Shown here piece by piece: positions 20,334-29,720 of a stretch of DNA of 64,000 bases (positions are counted from its first letter, which is position 1; each line of letters starts with the position of its first letter). Where the stretch lies: positions 27,223 to 91,222 of the forward strand of contig DCGP01000032.1 of assembly GCA_002314595.1 (NCBI GenBank), in the 5' to 3' direction. Source of the stretch: Clostridiales bacterium UBA1775. Its GTDB lineage: Bacteria > Bacillota > Clostridia > Monoglobales > Firm-18. Both the position numbers and the translations under genes were made by a program. The notes under the pieces were generated by a model. The model did no database searches. It was not told the origin of the DNA and was given only the letters and a program-made list of their open reading frames with translations.

Positions 20334-21299
20334 ATGTTTACAGATATTTACGAAGCAATAAAAAGAAACAACAATATTGTTATTTTTCCTCATATAAATG
20401 CAGACGGGGACTGTTTAGGTTCAAGCTATGCGCTTAAACTAATCATTCAATCCTTCGGCAAAAATGTTGAGGTTGTTACAGACGAAAAAGACCGTAATCA
20501 TAGGCTTGTTAAAATTCTTTCCGGGGTTTCCATTAGGCCTGTTAATATTACAAATCCGGACCTTGTAATTGCAGTAGATTGTGCAGACAAAGAACGTATG
20601 GGCGATAGGTTGGCAATTTTTGAAAATTGCCAAGAAACTATTTGTATTGACCATCACGAAACCAATGATAAGTATGCAAAGTATAACTATGTTAATGCAG
20701 ATGCTGCTGCAACAGGGGAAATTATTTACGAATTTACTCAGTTTTTAAATATGGATTTAGATTCCGGTATTGCAGGTAATTTGTATATTGCAATTTCCTC
20801 TGATACAGGCAGGTTTTGTTATTCAAATACAAAGCCTCATACTCACAGTGTTGCAGGTCAGCTATTAGAATACGGTATTAACTGTAATTTTTTAAATAGT
20901 TATATGTTTGATATGAACAGCAAGGTTCGTATAGAGGTTATGAAACTTGCGTACAACTCATTTGAAACATTCTTTGACGACAAAATTGCTATTGTATCAC
21001 TAAAAAAAGCAGACCTTGACAAAATCGGCGCTACAAATGACGATTCGGGAGATATGGTTACAATACCACGAAGCCTTGAAACAGCAGTTGTTTCTATGTG
21101 TTTAAAGGAAACTGAGAATTGTATTAAGGTGTCGTTGCGTTCACAGGCAGTTGATGTAGCTCGTATGGCTAAACAATATGGTGGTGGAGGTCATATTAGG
21201 GCAGCCGGTTGCAGTATTGCAGGAACTTTGGAGGAAGTCAAGGCAAAACTTGTTGCAGATGCAGAAAGACGCATTAAAATGGAGTATAGGGCGAGGTAG
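20334..21299 (+). CDS. nrnA: NrnA-type DHH phosphoesterase (nanoRNase/pAp phosphatase)
   Basis: This 321-residue protein has the DHH motifs HINADGDCLGSSYAL, VIAVDCADKERMG and CIDHHETND, plus the DHHA1 motif GGGGHIRAAGC near the C-terminus. Enzymes of this type degrade 2-5 nt RNA and dephosphorylate pAp. Its place between rbfA and truB is conserved. It is likely to act with pnp and RNase J, also in this window, in RNA turnover (inference). Confidence 0.92.
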   Translation: MFTDIYEAIKRNNNIVIFPHINADGDCLGSSYALKLIIQSFGKNVEVVTDEKDRNHRLVKILSGVSIRPVNITNPDLVIAVDCADKERMGDRLAIFENCQETICIDHHETNDKYAKYNYVNADAAATGEIIYEFTQFLNMDLDSGIAGNLYIAISSDTGRFCYSNTKPHTHSVAGQLLEYGINCNFLNSYMFDMNSKVRIEVMKLAYNSFETFFDDKIAIVSLKKADLDKIGATNDDSGDMVTIPRSLETAVVSMCLKETENCIKVSLRSQAVDVARMAKQYGGGGHIRAAGCSIAGTLEEVKAKLVADAERRIKMEYRAR

Positions 21300-21301
21300 T
21301 A

Positions 21302-22165
21302 ATGGACGGAATAATTAACGTATATAAGCCTAAGGGTATGACATCTCACGATGTAGTTTATAAAGTCCGTAGAATTGTTAAAACAAAAAAGGTTGGGCAT
21401 ACCGGTACCCTTGACCCTGATGCAGAGGGTGTATTGCCTATATGTATCAACCGTGGCACCAAGGTTGCAGATATGCTTACGTTTTCCGATAAAAGATACA
21501 CAGGCAAATTTAAGCTTGGTATCACAACCGATACACAGGATATTAGTGGTACTGTTTTAAATAGCCGTCCTGTAAATGTTTCAACTGAGAATTTGAAAAA
21601 TGTAATCAATAAATTCGTAGGCGATATAAAGCAAGTACCACCTATGTATTCTGCAATAAAAATAAATGGCAAAAAGCTATGCGACCTTGCAAGAAAGGGC
21701 GTAGAGGTAGAGCGTAATCCAAGAAGCATTAAAATATATGAAATCAATCTTTTGGATTTTGACGGAGAATATTTTACAATAGATGTTAAATGTTCAAAGG
21801 GTACTTATATCAGAACTCTTGGAAATGATATTGGTGAAAAATTAGGTTGTGGTGCAACTATGACAGAGCTTATTAGAACCCAAAGTTCTATCTTTAATGT
21901 CGAAAATTCTGTTAGGTTAGAAAATTTGACTTCTGAAAATTACCTTGATTATACTATGCCTATTGACCAATTGTTTGACTATGAAAAAATAGTGGTTACC
22001 GGTATAAATTTAAAGCATACGCTAAATGGAAATGCCATTAAAGTAGATGGTATTAAAAAAGGCAATAAATATAGAGTTTATGACGAAGAAGGAAAGTTTT
22101 TATCAATTTCTTATGAAGACCAAGACTTTTTAAAAATTGAAAAATTATTTTACGTTGGTGATTAA
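21302..22165 (+). CDS. truB: tRNA pseudouridine-55 synthase TruB
   Basis: This 287-residue enzyme makes pseudouridine 55 in the T loop of tRNAs. GIINVYKPKGMTSHDVV opens it, and the catalytic Asp lies in HTGTLDPDAEGVLPIC. YSAIKINGKKLCDLARKG and the KGTYIRTLGNDIG motif follow. It starts 2 bp after nrnA. Confidence 0.96.
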   Translation: MDGIINVYKPKGMTSHDVVYKVRRIVKTKKVGHTGTLDPDAEGVLPICINRGTKVADMLTFSDKRYTGKFKLGITTDTQDISGTVLNSRPVNVSTENLKNVINKFVGDIKQVPPMYSAIKINGKKLCDLARKGVEVERNPRSIKIYEINLLDFDGEYFTIDVKCSKGTYIRTLGNDIGEKLGCGATMTELIRTQSSIFNVENSVRLENLTSENYLDYTMPIDQLFDYEKIVVTGINLKHTLNGNAIKVDGIKKGNKYRVYDEEGKFLSISYEDQDFLKIEKLFYVGD

Positions 22166-22167
22166 AT

Positions 22168-23070
22168 TTGGATATTTTATATAAGGTTCAAAAAGTTCCC
22201 GATGGTACGGCAGTTGCATTAGGAGCATTTGACGGTATACATATCGGACATCAAAAACTAATAGAAAATGTAGTAAATTATAGCAGGAAAAATGGTTGCA
22301 AATCTTGCGTATTTACATTTGATGAGCTTCCATCAGGTGCTGACTTTATTACAAATAATACTGAAAGATTTAAAATATTTGAAAAATTAGGCGTGGATAT
22401 TTTATGCGTTCAACCCTTTGACAACAGCTTTAAAAACCTTTCTGCATTTGACTTTATGAGCAATTATCTTTTACAATGCAGATACATTACAGTGGGCTTC
22501 AATTTTAAATTTGGTATGGATAGAACAGGCAATTCAGATATTTTACGAAATTTCTGTGTGCAAAATAATATTGAATGTGATATTGTAAGCCCTGTAATTT
22601 GCGATGGCGATGTTGTCAGCAGTTCAAGAATTCGCAAGCTTTTAAAAGACGGAAGCTTGCAGGACGTAAACAGACTTTTAGGACACGCATTTTGCGTAAA
22701 TGGTACTGTTATAATAGGTAACCAAGTTGGCAGAACTATGGAGTTTCCAACTGCAAATATCAAGGTGGAGGCAAACAGAGCAATGCCACCTTATGGGGTT
22801 TATGCAACAGTAACCGAATATGACGGAGTATTATACAAATCAATTACAAGTTATGGTACGAAGCCGACATTTTCATCAGAAGAAGTGCTGATTGAAACAA
22901 ATATATTTGATTTTAATGAAAATATTTACGATAAAAACATAACAGTTTATTTTGTAAACCGAATAAGAGATATTGAAAGTTTTGGCTCAATAGAAGAGTT
23001 AAAATCTAAAATAATTGAAGATAAAAGCAAAAGTTTAGAATTTTTTTCAAAAAATGGTTTACAAATCTAA
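22168..23070 (+). CDS. ribF: Bifunctional riboflavin kinase / FAD synthetase
   Basis: This 300-residue protein has an N-terminal FMN adenylyltransferase domain (GAFDGIHIGHQKLIENV, then SSRIRKLLKDG) and a C-terminal riboflavin kinase domain (GRTMEFPTANIKVE, MPPYGVYATV). It makes FMN and FAD. The only start that fits truB is TTG at 22168, 2 bp after the truB stop, with a weak GGTGAT site, so translational coupling is likely. It ends the rimP operon. Confidence 0.93.
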   Translation: MDILYKVQKVPDGTAVALGAFDGIHIGHQKLIENVVNYSRKNGCKSCVFTFDELPSGADFITNNTERFKIFEKLGVDILCVQPFDNSFKNLSAFDFMSNYLLQCRYITVGFNFKFGMDRTGNSDILRNFCVQNNIECDIVSPVICDGDVVSSSRIRKLLKDGSLQDVNRLLGHAFCVNGTVIIGNQVGRTMEFPTANIKVEANRAMPPYGVYATVTEYDGVLYKSITSYGTKPTFSSEEVLIETNIFDFNENIYDKNITVYFVNRIRDIESFGSIEELKSKIIEDKSKSLEFFSKNGLQI

Positions 23071-23086
23071 ATTATTGTGTTATAAT
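23058..23086 (+). promoter_or_regulatory. Sigma-A promoter of rpsO
   Basis: TTTACA (23058-23063) and TATAAT (23081-23086) are 17 nt apart, with an extended -10 TGT. The -35 element overlaps the last codons of ribF. Transcription would start near 23093. Confidence 0.75.
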
Positions 23087-23092
23087 AAAAAA

Positions 23093-23160
23093 GCTAATGC
23101 TGGGTTTTAGGGTTTAAGTGTCCACTTGCCTGATGCTCGGGTTAAGCAAATAATAATAAG
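23093..23160 (+). promoter_or_regulatory. rpsO leader, candidate S15 autoregulatory element
   Basis: The leader of about 80 nt contains a small stem-loop (AAGTG 23116-23120 with CACTT 23123-23127) and two near-repeats of the form TRATGCT(C)GGGTT, at about 23096-23106 and 23131-23143. S15 genes often carry leaders bound by S15 itself, in several different folds. I cannot fix the fold by eye, so the function is inference. Confidence 0.45.
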
Positions 23161-23174
23161 TGGAGGAAAAAATA

Positions 23175-23438
23175 ATGTTAAAAGAAGTTAAGCAAGACAT
23201 CATTGCAAAGTACAAATTGCATGATACAGACACAGGTTCTCCGGAAGTTCAAATCGCTATTTTGACAGAGAGAATCAACCATCTTAACGAACATCTTAAA
23301 ATCAACAAGAAAGACCATCATTCAAGAAGAGGTCTTCTAAAAATGGTTGGTAAAAGACGTGGCCTTCTTAATTACCTAATGAAGAAGGATATCGAAAGAT
23401 ACAGAGCAATTATTGCTAAATGTAACTTGAGAAAATAG
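23175..23438 (+). CDS. rpsO: Ribosomal protein S15
   Basis: This 87-residue protein has the S15 signatures [37 protein letters not shown] and a final [12 protein letters not shown]. It binds 16S rRNA in the platform of the 30S subunit. The ATG at 23175 follows GGAGG at the normal distance. An in-frame GTG 15 nt upstream overlaps that ribosome binding site and is rejected. Confidence 0.97.
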   Translation: MLKEVKQDIIAKYKLHDTDTGSPEVQIAILTERINHLNEHLKINKKDHHSRRGLLKMVGKRRGLLNYLMKKDIERYRAIIAKCNLRK

Positions 23439-23440
23439 TT

Positions 23441-23488
23441 AATCAAAAGAACGGGTGGTATTTTTGTACCACTCGTTTGATTGCTTTT
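23441..23488 (+). terminator. Terminator-like hairpin after rpsO
   Basis: A long imperfect stem (23441-23460 with 23467-23482, core ACGGGTGGTA/TACCACTCGT) and a 6-nt loop end in a weak T stretch (GCTTTTAA). The poor T run suggests partial termination, with read-through into pnp, which has no clear promoter of its own. Confidence 0.6.
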
Positions 23489-23502
23489 AAACAAGATAAT
23501 AA

Positions 23503-23574
23503 GGGGTGTCGGTTAGCAGTTAATTTTGCATATTTAACAGTGAGTATGCAAAATTAAATGCTAAATGATGCCTC
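23503..23574 (+). promoter_or_regulatory. Long hairpin in the pnp leader
   Basis: The arms 23503-23532 and 23545-23574 pair over about 30 bp, with a 12-nt loop. A perfect 13-bp block (TTAATTTTGCATA-type) comes first, followed by one G/A mismatch, a perfect 6-bp block (TTAGCA/TGCTAA), a further mismatch and a G-U-rich outer helix. It ends 22 nt before the pnp start. E. coli pnp carries a leader stem cut by RNase III and used for autoregulation; a similar role here is inference. Confidence 0.8.
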
Positions 23575-23596
23575 AAAAATAAATGGAGGAAAAATT

Positions 23597-25681
23597 ATGG
23601 CATTCAGTAAATTTGAAACAACAGTTGCAGGCAGACCACTTGTAGTTGAAACAGGCAAAATGGCTCAATTATCAAATGGCTCTTGCATAGTCAGATACGG
23701 TGATACAGTGGTTATGACAAATGTTACAGCATCTGACAAACCACGTGAAGGTGTGGACTTTTTTCCACTAAGCGTGGATTATGAAGAAAAGCTTTATTCA
23801 GTTGGTAAAATTCCGGGTGGCTTCATTAAGCGTGAAGGTAAACCATCAGAAAAGGCTATTCTAACAAGTCGTGTTATTGACAGACCTATCCGTCCATTGT
23901 TCCCAAAAGACCTTAGAAACGATGTGTCAATCGTTTCAACAGTTTTGTGTGTTGAACAGGACAACCTACCTGAATTTGGTGCTATGATGGGTACAGCAAT
24001 TGCTATTGCAATTTCAGATATTCCGTTTAACGGCCCGGTTGCAACAGTATTTGTTGGCTTGGTTAATGGGGAATATGTTATTAACCCAACTGCAGAACAA
24101 AGGGCAGTCAGCCAAATCAATATGACAGTGTCAGGCACACGTCAAAAGGTTTGTATGATTGAAGCAGGCGCAAAGGAAGTACCGGACGATGTTATGTACG
24201 GTGCAATTATGTTTGCACATGAAGAAATCAAAAAGCTTTGTGATTTTGTTGATGAAATCGCTGACGCAGTAGGCAAAAAGGAAAAGATTAAATACGAAGC
24301 ATTTGACATCAATCATGATTTATATGACGATGTTGAAGCATTCGCTATTGATGACATCAAAAATGCTCTTGACACAGACGACAAAAAAATTCGTGATGCA
24401 AGAATGTTAGTAGTAGAGGAAAAGTTAGCAGAGCAATTTGCTGATAAGTACGAAAATTACGAAACAGAAATAGGCGACGTGCTTTATAAAATGCAAAAGA
24501 CAATAGTTAGAAGTTGGTTAAAGGACGAACACAAGCGTGTTGACGGTCGTGGTATTGATGATATCCGTCCCCTTAGTGCAGAGGTTGGTCTGTTACCAAG
24601 AGTTCATGGTTCAGGTCTATTTACAAGAGGACAAACTCAGGTGCTTACAGTTGCAACACTTGGCGCTTTGGGTGATGCTCAAAAGATTGACGGACTTGAC
24701 GATGCAGAACAAAATAAGAGATACATTCATCACTACAATTTCCCATCATACAGTGTTGGTGAAACAAAGCCATCAAGAGGCCCGGGTAGACGTGAAATCG
24801 GTCATGGTGCATTGGCAGAACGTGCTTTAGAGCCTGTTATTCCAACAGAAGAAGAGTTCCCTTATGCAATTAGATTAGTGTCAGAAGTATTATCATCAAA
24901 CGGTTCAACATCTCAGGCATCAGTTTGTGGCAGTACACTTGCTCTTATGGACGCAGGCGTTCCCATTAAAGCCCCTGTTGCAGGTATTTCAGTAGGTCTT
25001 ATTGACGAAGGCGAAAGCTTTATGACAATGCTTGACATTCAAGGTCTTGAAGATTTCCACGGGGATATGGACTTTAAGGTTGCCGGTACAAAGAGTGGTA
25101 TTACAGCAATTCAAATGGACCTTAAAATTGATGGTTTAACACCTGCAATTATTAAGGAAGCATTTGCAAAAACAAAGGCAGCTCGTATCAAGATTATTGA
25201 CGAAGTATTGTTAAAGGCTATTGATGCTCCAAGAAATGATTTGTCAAAATATGCTCCAAGAGTTGAAACAATGCAAATTGACCCTGAAAAGATTAGAGAC
25301 GTTATCGGTGCAGGTGGTAAGACAATTCAAAAGATTATTGCTGACACAGGCGTTAAGATTGACATAGACGATACAGGTAAAGTTCTTATTATGTCTGCTG
25401 ATGGTGATTCACTAACAAAGGCAAAGGATATTATTACAGGCATTGTAAAAGAGCCTGAGGTTGGCGAAGTTTATGTTGGTACAGTTACAAGGCTTATGAA
25501 CTTTGGCGCATTTGTTGAAATTTTACCCGGTAAAGAAGGTTTGGTTCATATTTCAAAGCTTGCTAATGAGCGTGTAGAAAAGGTTGAAGATGTAGTTGTT
25601 GTAGGCGATGAAATTAAGGTTAAAGTAATTGAAATTGACGGACAAGGCAGAATCAATCTTTCAAAGAAAGATGCTGAATAA
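23597..25681 (+). CDS. pnp: Polynucleotide phosphorylase
   Basis: This 694-residue 3'-5' exoribonuclease has two RNase PH domains ([20 protein letters not shown] at the start; [22 protein letters not shown] opening the second) and an all-helical linker. A KH domain ([15 protein letters not shown]) and an S1 domain ([21 protein letters not shown]) follow. It degrades mRNA with phosphate. The ATG at 23597 follows GGAGG. An in-frame ATG at 23558 lies inside the leader hairpin and is rejected. Confidence 0.97.
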   Translation: MAFSKFETTVAGRPLVVETGKMAQLSNGSCIVRYGDTVVMTNVTASDKPREGVDFFPLSVDYEEKLYSVGKIPGGFIKREGKPSEKAILTSRVIDRPIRPLFPKDLRNDVSIVSTVLCVEQDNLPEFGAMMGTAIAIAISDIPFNGPVATVFVGLVNGEYVINPTAEQRAVSQINMTVSGTRQKVCMIEAGAKEVPDDVMYGAIMFAHEEIKKLCDFVDEIADAVGKKEKIKYEAFDINHDLYDDVEAFAIDDIKNALDTDDKKIRDARMLVVEEKLAEQFADKYENYETEIGDVLYKMQKTIVRSWLKDEHKRVDGRGIDDIRPLSAEVGLLPRVHGSGLFTRGQTQVLTVATLGALGDAQKIDGLDDAEQNKRYIHHYNFPSYSVGETKPSRGPGRREIGHGALAERALEPVIPTEEEFPYAIRLVSEVLSSNGSTSQASVCGSTLALMDAGVPIKAPVAGISVGLIDEGESFMTMLDIQGLEDFHGDMDFKVAGTKSGITAIQMDLKIDGLTPAIIKEAFAKTKAARIKIIDEVLLKAIDAPRNDLSKYAPRVETMQIDPEKIRDVIGAGGKTIQKIIADTGVKIDIDDTGKVLIMSADGDSLTKAKDIITGIVKEPEVGEVYVGTVTRLMNFGAFVEILPGKEGLVHISKLANERVEKVEDVVVVGDEIKVKVIEIDGQGRINLSKKDAE

Positions 25682-25692
25682 TTAAATAGTTT

Positions 25693-25726
25693 AATCCGAC
25701 CAATATGCTTTTTGGTCGGATTTTTA
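25693..25726 (+). terminator. Intrinsic terminator after pnp
   Basis: A 10-bp stem, extendable by two A-T pairs (AATCCGACCA at 25693-25702 with its complement at 25713-25722), is followed by TTTTTA. ppa begins only 27 nt later with no room for a promoter, so ppa must depend on read-through or on a promoter inside pnp. Confidence 0.85.
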
Positions 25727-25752
25727 CTTCAAAAAGAATAGGAGAATATATT

Positions 25753-26292
25753 ATGAATCCATGGCACGATTTTGAAAAGGAAAGAGTTACCTGCGAAAAA
25801 TTTGTCAGCGTAATTGAAATTCCAAAAAGATGTCATAAAAAATATGAACTTGATAAAAAGTCCGGTTTAATAAGACTTGACAGAATTTTATTTACATCTA
25901 CTCACTATCCTCAAAACTACGGATTTATTCCACTTACACTTTCCGAAGACGGAGACCCACTTGATGTGCTTGTTTTGTGTCAAGAAGAGCTTGACATTTT
26001 AACAATTGTTGACTGTTATCCAATCGGTGTACTTAAAATGGTAGATGATGACGAAATTGATGAAAAGATTATTGCAATACCATACGGAGACCCATCCTTA
26101 AATACATATCATGATATTTCCGAACTTCCACCACACGACTTTGAGGAAATAAAGCATTTCTTTGAAGTATATAAAATGTTGGAACAAAAGGTTACGGTAG
26201 TAGATGAAATTTGTGGTAGAGATGAAGCCATAAAGGTAATTGAAAAAAGCATTAAAGCATATAACGAAAATGTTCGTAAATATTTAAAATAA
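25753..26292 (+). CDS. ppa: Inorganic pyrophosphatase, family I
   Basis: This 179-residue enzyme hydrolyses PPi to two phosphates in the cytoplasm. The family I motifs are visible: VIEIPKRCHKKYELDK, THYPQNYGFIPLTL and the metal-binding DGDPLDVLVL. The ATG at 25753 has AGGAGAA upstream. An in-frame ATG at 25705 lies inside the pnp terminator and is rejected. Confidence 0.93.
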   Translation: MNPWHDFEKERVTCEKFVSVIEIPKRCHKKYELDKKSGLIRLDRILFTSTHYPQNYGFIPLTLSEDGDPLDVLVLCQEELDILTIVDCYPIGVLKMVDDDEIDEKIIAIPYGDPSLNTYHDISELPPHDFEEIKHFFEVYKMLEQKVTVVDEICGRDEAIKVIEKSIKAYNENVRKYLK

Positions 26293-26358
26293 TAGGTTGT
26301 ATGACAAAAAGGCTTTTTGCCTCAGCTTGTCAAATCTGTATAATTTTCCATAAATTAA

Positions 26359-26392
26359 AAAAGCTGTTGCATTTATTTGCAACAGCTTTTTG
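26359..26392 (+). terminator. Bidirectional terminator between ppa and degV
   Basis: A perfect 9-bp core (GCTGTTGCA 26363-26371 with TGCAACAGC 26378-26386) is extended by A-T pairs and flanked by A and T runs on both sides. It lies between convergent genes. Confidence 0.85.
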
Positions 26393-26393
26393 C

Positions 26394-27248
26394 TTAGTCA
26401 GATATAAAAAATATAGCAAATGTTCCAGGACCGGAATGGGCTGAAATCGAACTTCCGATTTCACCGATTACAAATTCCTTGCAGCCATATTTTTGTTCAA
26501 TCATTTCTTTTACAATATCAATATATTCTGCGCAGTCCGAATGGGCAAGGCCAATAACTTGTCCCTTTAGATTTTTACAACGTTCCCCAATAATATCAAC
26601 CATTTTTGCAAAGGCCTTGTTGATACCACGCACCTTATCAATAGGAGCAAGCCCACCGTTGTCATCAACGTGCAGAATTGGCTTAATTCCCAAAAGCCCA
26701 CCAACAACCTTTGCAGAACGGCTTACCCTGCCACCTCTGTAAAGATATTCAAGGTTATCAACAGTAAAAATATGTTCCATATTTTCGCATTTTAATTTGA
26801 TGTTTTTAACAATTTCATCAAATTCCATTCCACTTTGAATGTTGTTAAGTGCGTCAATAATAACCATACAAGTACCAAATGAGGCACATTTTGAATCAAT
26901 AACCTCTAATTTGAAGTTAGGATATTTATCCCTAATTTCCTCACCTAACATTTTTACAAGGTTATAAGAGCCTGACAACGCAGAAGAAAATGAAACAAAA
27001 ATTACTTCATCACCATTTTCTGCGTGCTTTTTAAATGAATCTTCAACCATAGAAGAAGGAACAAGGGCAGTTTTTGGGACAACGCCTTCCTTCATTGCAT
27101 CAGTAACTTGCTTGGCTGTAATGTTTTCTCCATCATAATAATCCTTGTCATTAAGAGTAACAATCATAGGAATTACTTCGATATTTGGATTACTCTTAAT
27201 TTCCGGTAATAGGTCTGATGCAGAGTCCGTAATAATAAATAATGCCAT
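26394..27248 (-). CDS. DegV family fatty-acid-binding protein (first copy)
   Basis: This 284-residue protein opens with MALFIITDSASDLLPE and has VPKTALVPSSM, FVSFSSALSGSYN, VIDSKCASFG, LEYLYRGGRVSRSAKVVGGLLGIKPIL and a C-terminal HSGPGTFAIFF. These are the DegV (FakB-like) signatures. FakB proteins present fatty acids to the kinase FakA for phosphorylation. It is the last gene of the long minus-strand operon. A paralogue lies at 32959-33825 in the same operon. Confidence 0.9.
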   Translation of the reverse strand: MALFIITDSASDLLPEIKSNPNIEVIPMIVTLNDKDYYDGENITAKQVTDAMKEGVVPKTALVPSSMVEDSFKKHAENGDEVIFVSFSSALSGSYNLVKMLGEEIRDKYPNFKLEVIDSKCASFGTCMVIIDALNNIQSGMEFDEIVKNIKLKCENMEHIFTVDNLEYLYRGGRVSRSAKVVGGLLGIKPILHVDDNGGLAPIDKVRGINKAFAKMVDIIGERCKNLKGQVIGLAHSDCAEYIDIVKEMIEQKYGCKEFVIGEIGSSISAHSGPGTFAIFFISD

Positions 27249-27263
27249 TTTTTCACCTTCGAT

Positions 27264-27962
27264 TTATTTCTTGTTATTAAAAATTCTTAAAATGTATAAG
27301 AATATATTTATAAAGTCAAGGTACAATGATAATGCACCAAGGATACCGATTTTCATTTGCATTTCATTATTGCCGATTGTTTGATAGTAGTATGATTTCA
27401 ACTTTTGAGTATCAAAAGCAACCAAACCTGTAAAAATTGCAACAGCAACAAAGGAAATAACAAGGTTAAGTGTACTACTTTGTAAAAACATATTGATAAT
27501 TGTGGCAACAATTATGCCGATTAAAAACATAAGAGCAAGGCTTCCAAACTTTGTTAAATCCTTTTTGGTAACCATACCGTATATGCTCATTACACCAAAT
27601 ATTACTGCAGTTGTAAAGAATGATATGGCAATCATACCAAGGTTATATACAAGGAAAATACTTGAAAGAGATATTCCGTTTAATATGGCATAAACGTAAA
27701 ACAACAAGGTTGCAGTTTGGTAGCTAAGCTTTTGAATTCTTGAAGATAATACAATTACAACAATAAGTTCTGCAATAATAGCAACAAACATAACAGGGGT
27801 AGCAACAACGTATCTAATCATAGTTTCGCTTGTAGCTGTTAAAAATGCCACAATTGCAGTTACCAAAAGTCCGATAAACATTTTGCCAAACACTTTTGAA
27901 ATATAGGTGTTTAAGCCTGTTTGCATATCAAGCTGTTGCTGTGAAGAATAGTTTTCGTACAT
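27264..27962 (-). CDS. Bax inhibitor-1/YccA family membrane protein
   Basis: This 232-residue protein has seven hydrophobic segments and the late KLKSYYYQTIG and ILGALSLYLDFINIFLYILR typical of the BI-1 (TMBIM, UPF0005) family, whose Bacillus member YetJ is a pH-dependent Ca2+ leak channel. The start is ATG at 27962 with AGAAGGG upstream. The frame extends into the RNase J gene but has no ribosome binding site there. It lies 17 bp after rnj. Confidence 0.88.
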   Translation of the reverse strand: MYENYSSQQQLDMQTGLNTYISKVFGKMFIGLLVTAIVAFLTATSETMIRYVVATPVMFVAIIAELIVVIVLSSRIQKLSYQTATLLFYVYAILNGISLSSIFLVYNLGMIAISFFTTAVIFGVMSIYGMVTKKDLTKFGSLALMFLIGIIVATIINMFLQSSTLNLVISFVAVAIFTGLVAFDTQKLKSYYYQTIGNNEMQMKIGILGALSLYLDFINIFLYILRIFNNKK

Positions 27963-27979
27963 ATTAACCCTTCTTTCTA

Positions 27980-29647
27980 TCACACTTCCATAATTACGGG
28001 AAGAATCATCGGTTTTCTCTTTGTTTTGCAATATAAATAATCGCTTAAATCTGCTTTTATTCTTGATTTTACAGCATTCCAATCACTATTGGGTTTAAAG
28101 TAAGCCCTTTCAATTGAATTTCTTGCACACTCTTTAATATTTTCAATCAAATCTTCACTTTCACGCATATACACAAAGCCTCTTGAAACAATATCAGGCC
28201 CTGAAATAATATCGTGGGTTGAAGAATCTAAGGTTACAACCACAACAATAAGCCCGTCTTCCGAAAGATGCTTTCTATCACGCAGTACAATGTTACCAAC
28301 ATCACCGACACCTAAGCCGTCAACAAAAACTCTGCCTGATGGAACAGTACCGTTAATTTTACACCTGTCGCTACCCATTTCTAAAACTTGACCAATTTCC
28401 AACAAAAATATGTTTTTCTTTGGTATTCCCATTTCCTGAGCAAGCATAGAATGACGGATTAAGTGCCTGTATTCACCATGGACAGGAATGAAGTACTTTG
28501 GATTTGCAAGGTTCATTACTATTTTTAATTCCTCTTGCCTTGCATGGCCTGAAACGTGAATATCTGCTAAGGCTTCATATATTACATTAGTGCCACGCTT
28601 GTATAATTCGTTAATAACGTTAGAAACTGCCTTTTCATTACCGGGTATGGGGTTGGCAGAAATAATAACTGTGTCTCCAACACCTAAGGTAACCTTTCTA
28701 TGCTCCGAAAATGCCATTCTTGTTAAGGCGCTCATTGCTTCGCCTTGACTGCCTGTTGTAATAATTACAAGCTTTTGAGGTGGATAATTACCTATTTCAT
28801 CGATGCTTATCAGCATACCCTTTGGTATTTTCATATGCCCAAGCTCCATAGCAACAGTAACAACATTTTCAATGCTTCTGCCTGAAAGGGCAATCTTTCT
28901 GCCATATTGTGATGCAGAATTTACAATTTGTTGCATTCTGTGAATATTAGATGCAAATGTTGCAACAATAATTCTATTTTTAGTATTATTTCTAAAAATT
29001 TCATCAAATGCAGTGCCTACCGTGCTTTCACTCATAGTGTAACCGGGGCGTTCAACATTGGTACTGTCGGACATTAGTGCAAGAATACCCTTTTTACCAA
29101 GCTCGCCGATTCTTGTAAGGTCAATCATCTTGCCTTCAATAGGCGTAGAGTCAATTTTAAAGTCCCCTGTATGCAATACAACACCAACAGGAGTATGGAA
29201 AGCAATAGCAACAGCATCAGGAATACTGTGATTACTTCTGATAAATTCCACTCTAAATTCGCCAAGTTTAAGTGTGTTGCCGGGCAAAATACTGTGTAGC
29301 TTTGCAGACTTATCAAGCCCATGCTCCTTTAACTTGTTAAGAACAAGCCCAATGGTAAGCCTTGTTCCGTAAACAGGAACATTAAACTTACTTAAAAAGT
29401 ATGGTAATGCTCCAATATGGTCCTCATGACCATGTGTAAGCACAACTGCCCTGATTCTGTCAGCATTTTTTTCTAAATACGTAAAATCAGGAATTACAAC
29501 ATCTATCCCCGGCATTTCGTCGTCAGGAAATGCCATACCGCAGTCTAAAACGATAATATCATTGCCGTATTCAAACAGCGTGATATTTTTTCCGATCTCT
29601 TCAAGACCACCAAGAGGGATAATTTTTAAATTTTGTTTTTTTGCCAC
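27980..29647 (-). CDS. rnj: Ribonuclease J
   Basis: This 555-residue metallo-beta-lactamase/beta-CASP ribonuclease has the zinc motif LTHGHEDHIGALPY, the beta-CASP region (TTGSQGEAMSALTRMA) and HVSGHARQEELK, plus a C-terminal domain. It has 5'-3' exo- and endonuclease activity and is central to RNA decay in Firmicutes. The start is GTG at 29647, behind GGAGG. It lies 73 bp after mreB, with small hairpins but no clear terminator between. Confidence 0.94.
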   Translation of the reverse strand: MAKKQNLKIIPLGGLEEIGKNITLFEYGNDIIVLDCGMAFPDDEMPGIDVVIPDFTYLEKNADRIRAVVLTHGHEDHIGALPYFLSKFNVPVYGTRLTIGLVLNKLKEHGLDKSAKLHSILPGNTLKLGEFRVEFIRSNHSIPDAVAIAFHTPVGVVLHTGDFKIDSTPIEGKMIDLTRIGELGKKGILALMSDSTNVERPGYTMSESTVGTAFDEIFRNNTKNRIIVATFASNIHRMQQIVNSASQYGRKIALSGRSIENVVTVAMELGHMKIPKGMLISIDEIGNYPPQKLVIITTGSQGEAMSALTRMAFSEHRKVTLGVGDTVIISANPIPGNEKAVSNVINELYKRGTNVIYEALADIHVSGHARQEELKIVMNLANPKYFIPVHGEYRHLIRHSMLAQEMGIPKKNIFLLEIGQVLEMGSDRCKINGTVPSGRVFVDGLGVGDVGNIVLRDRKHLSEDGLIVVVVTLDSSTHDIISGPDIVSRGFVYMRESEDLIENIKECARNSIERAYFKPNSDWNAVKSRIKADLSDYLYCKTKRKPMILPVIMEV

Positions 29648-29720
29648 AATTTAACCTCCGATTTTTTATTTTTCCGTTCATTTATTTTTTTGCCAAAATA
29701 TTGGCTAATAATCAAAATGA

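Noticed and set aside
23071..23174. FMN riboswitch near ribF
   Set aside because: ribF begins 2 bp after truB with no leader, and the sequence after ribF is the rpsO leader, with no RFN element.
26300..26335. Second terminator or small RNA after ppa
   Set aside because: A short GGC/GCC and TGACAA/TTGTCA pairing is visible but weak and irregular; the strong hairpin at 26359-26392 explains termination.
29648..29720. Terminator between mreB and RNase J
   Set aside because: The GCCAA/TTGGC stem is followed by A residues on the transcribed strand, so it lacks the T run; the genes are likely co-transcribed.
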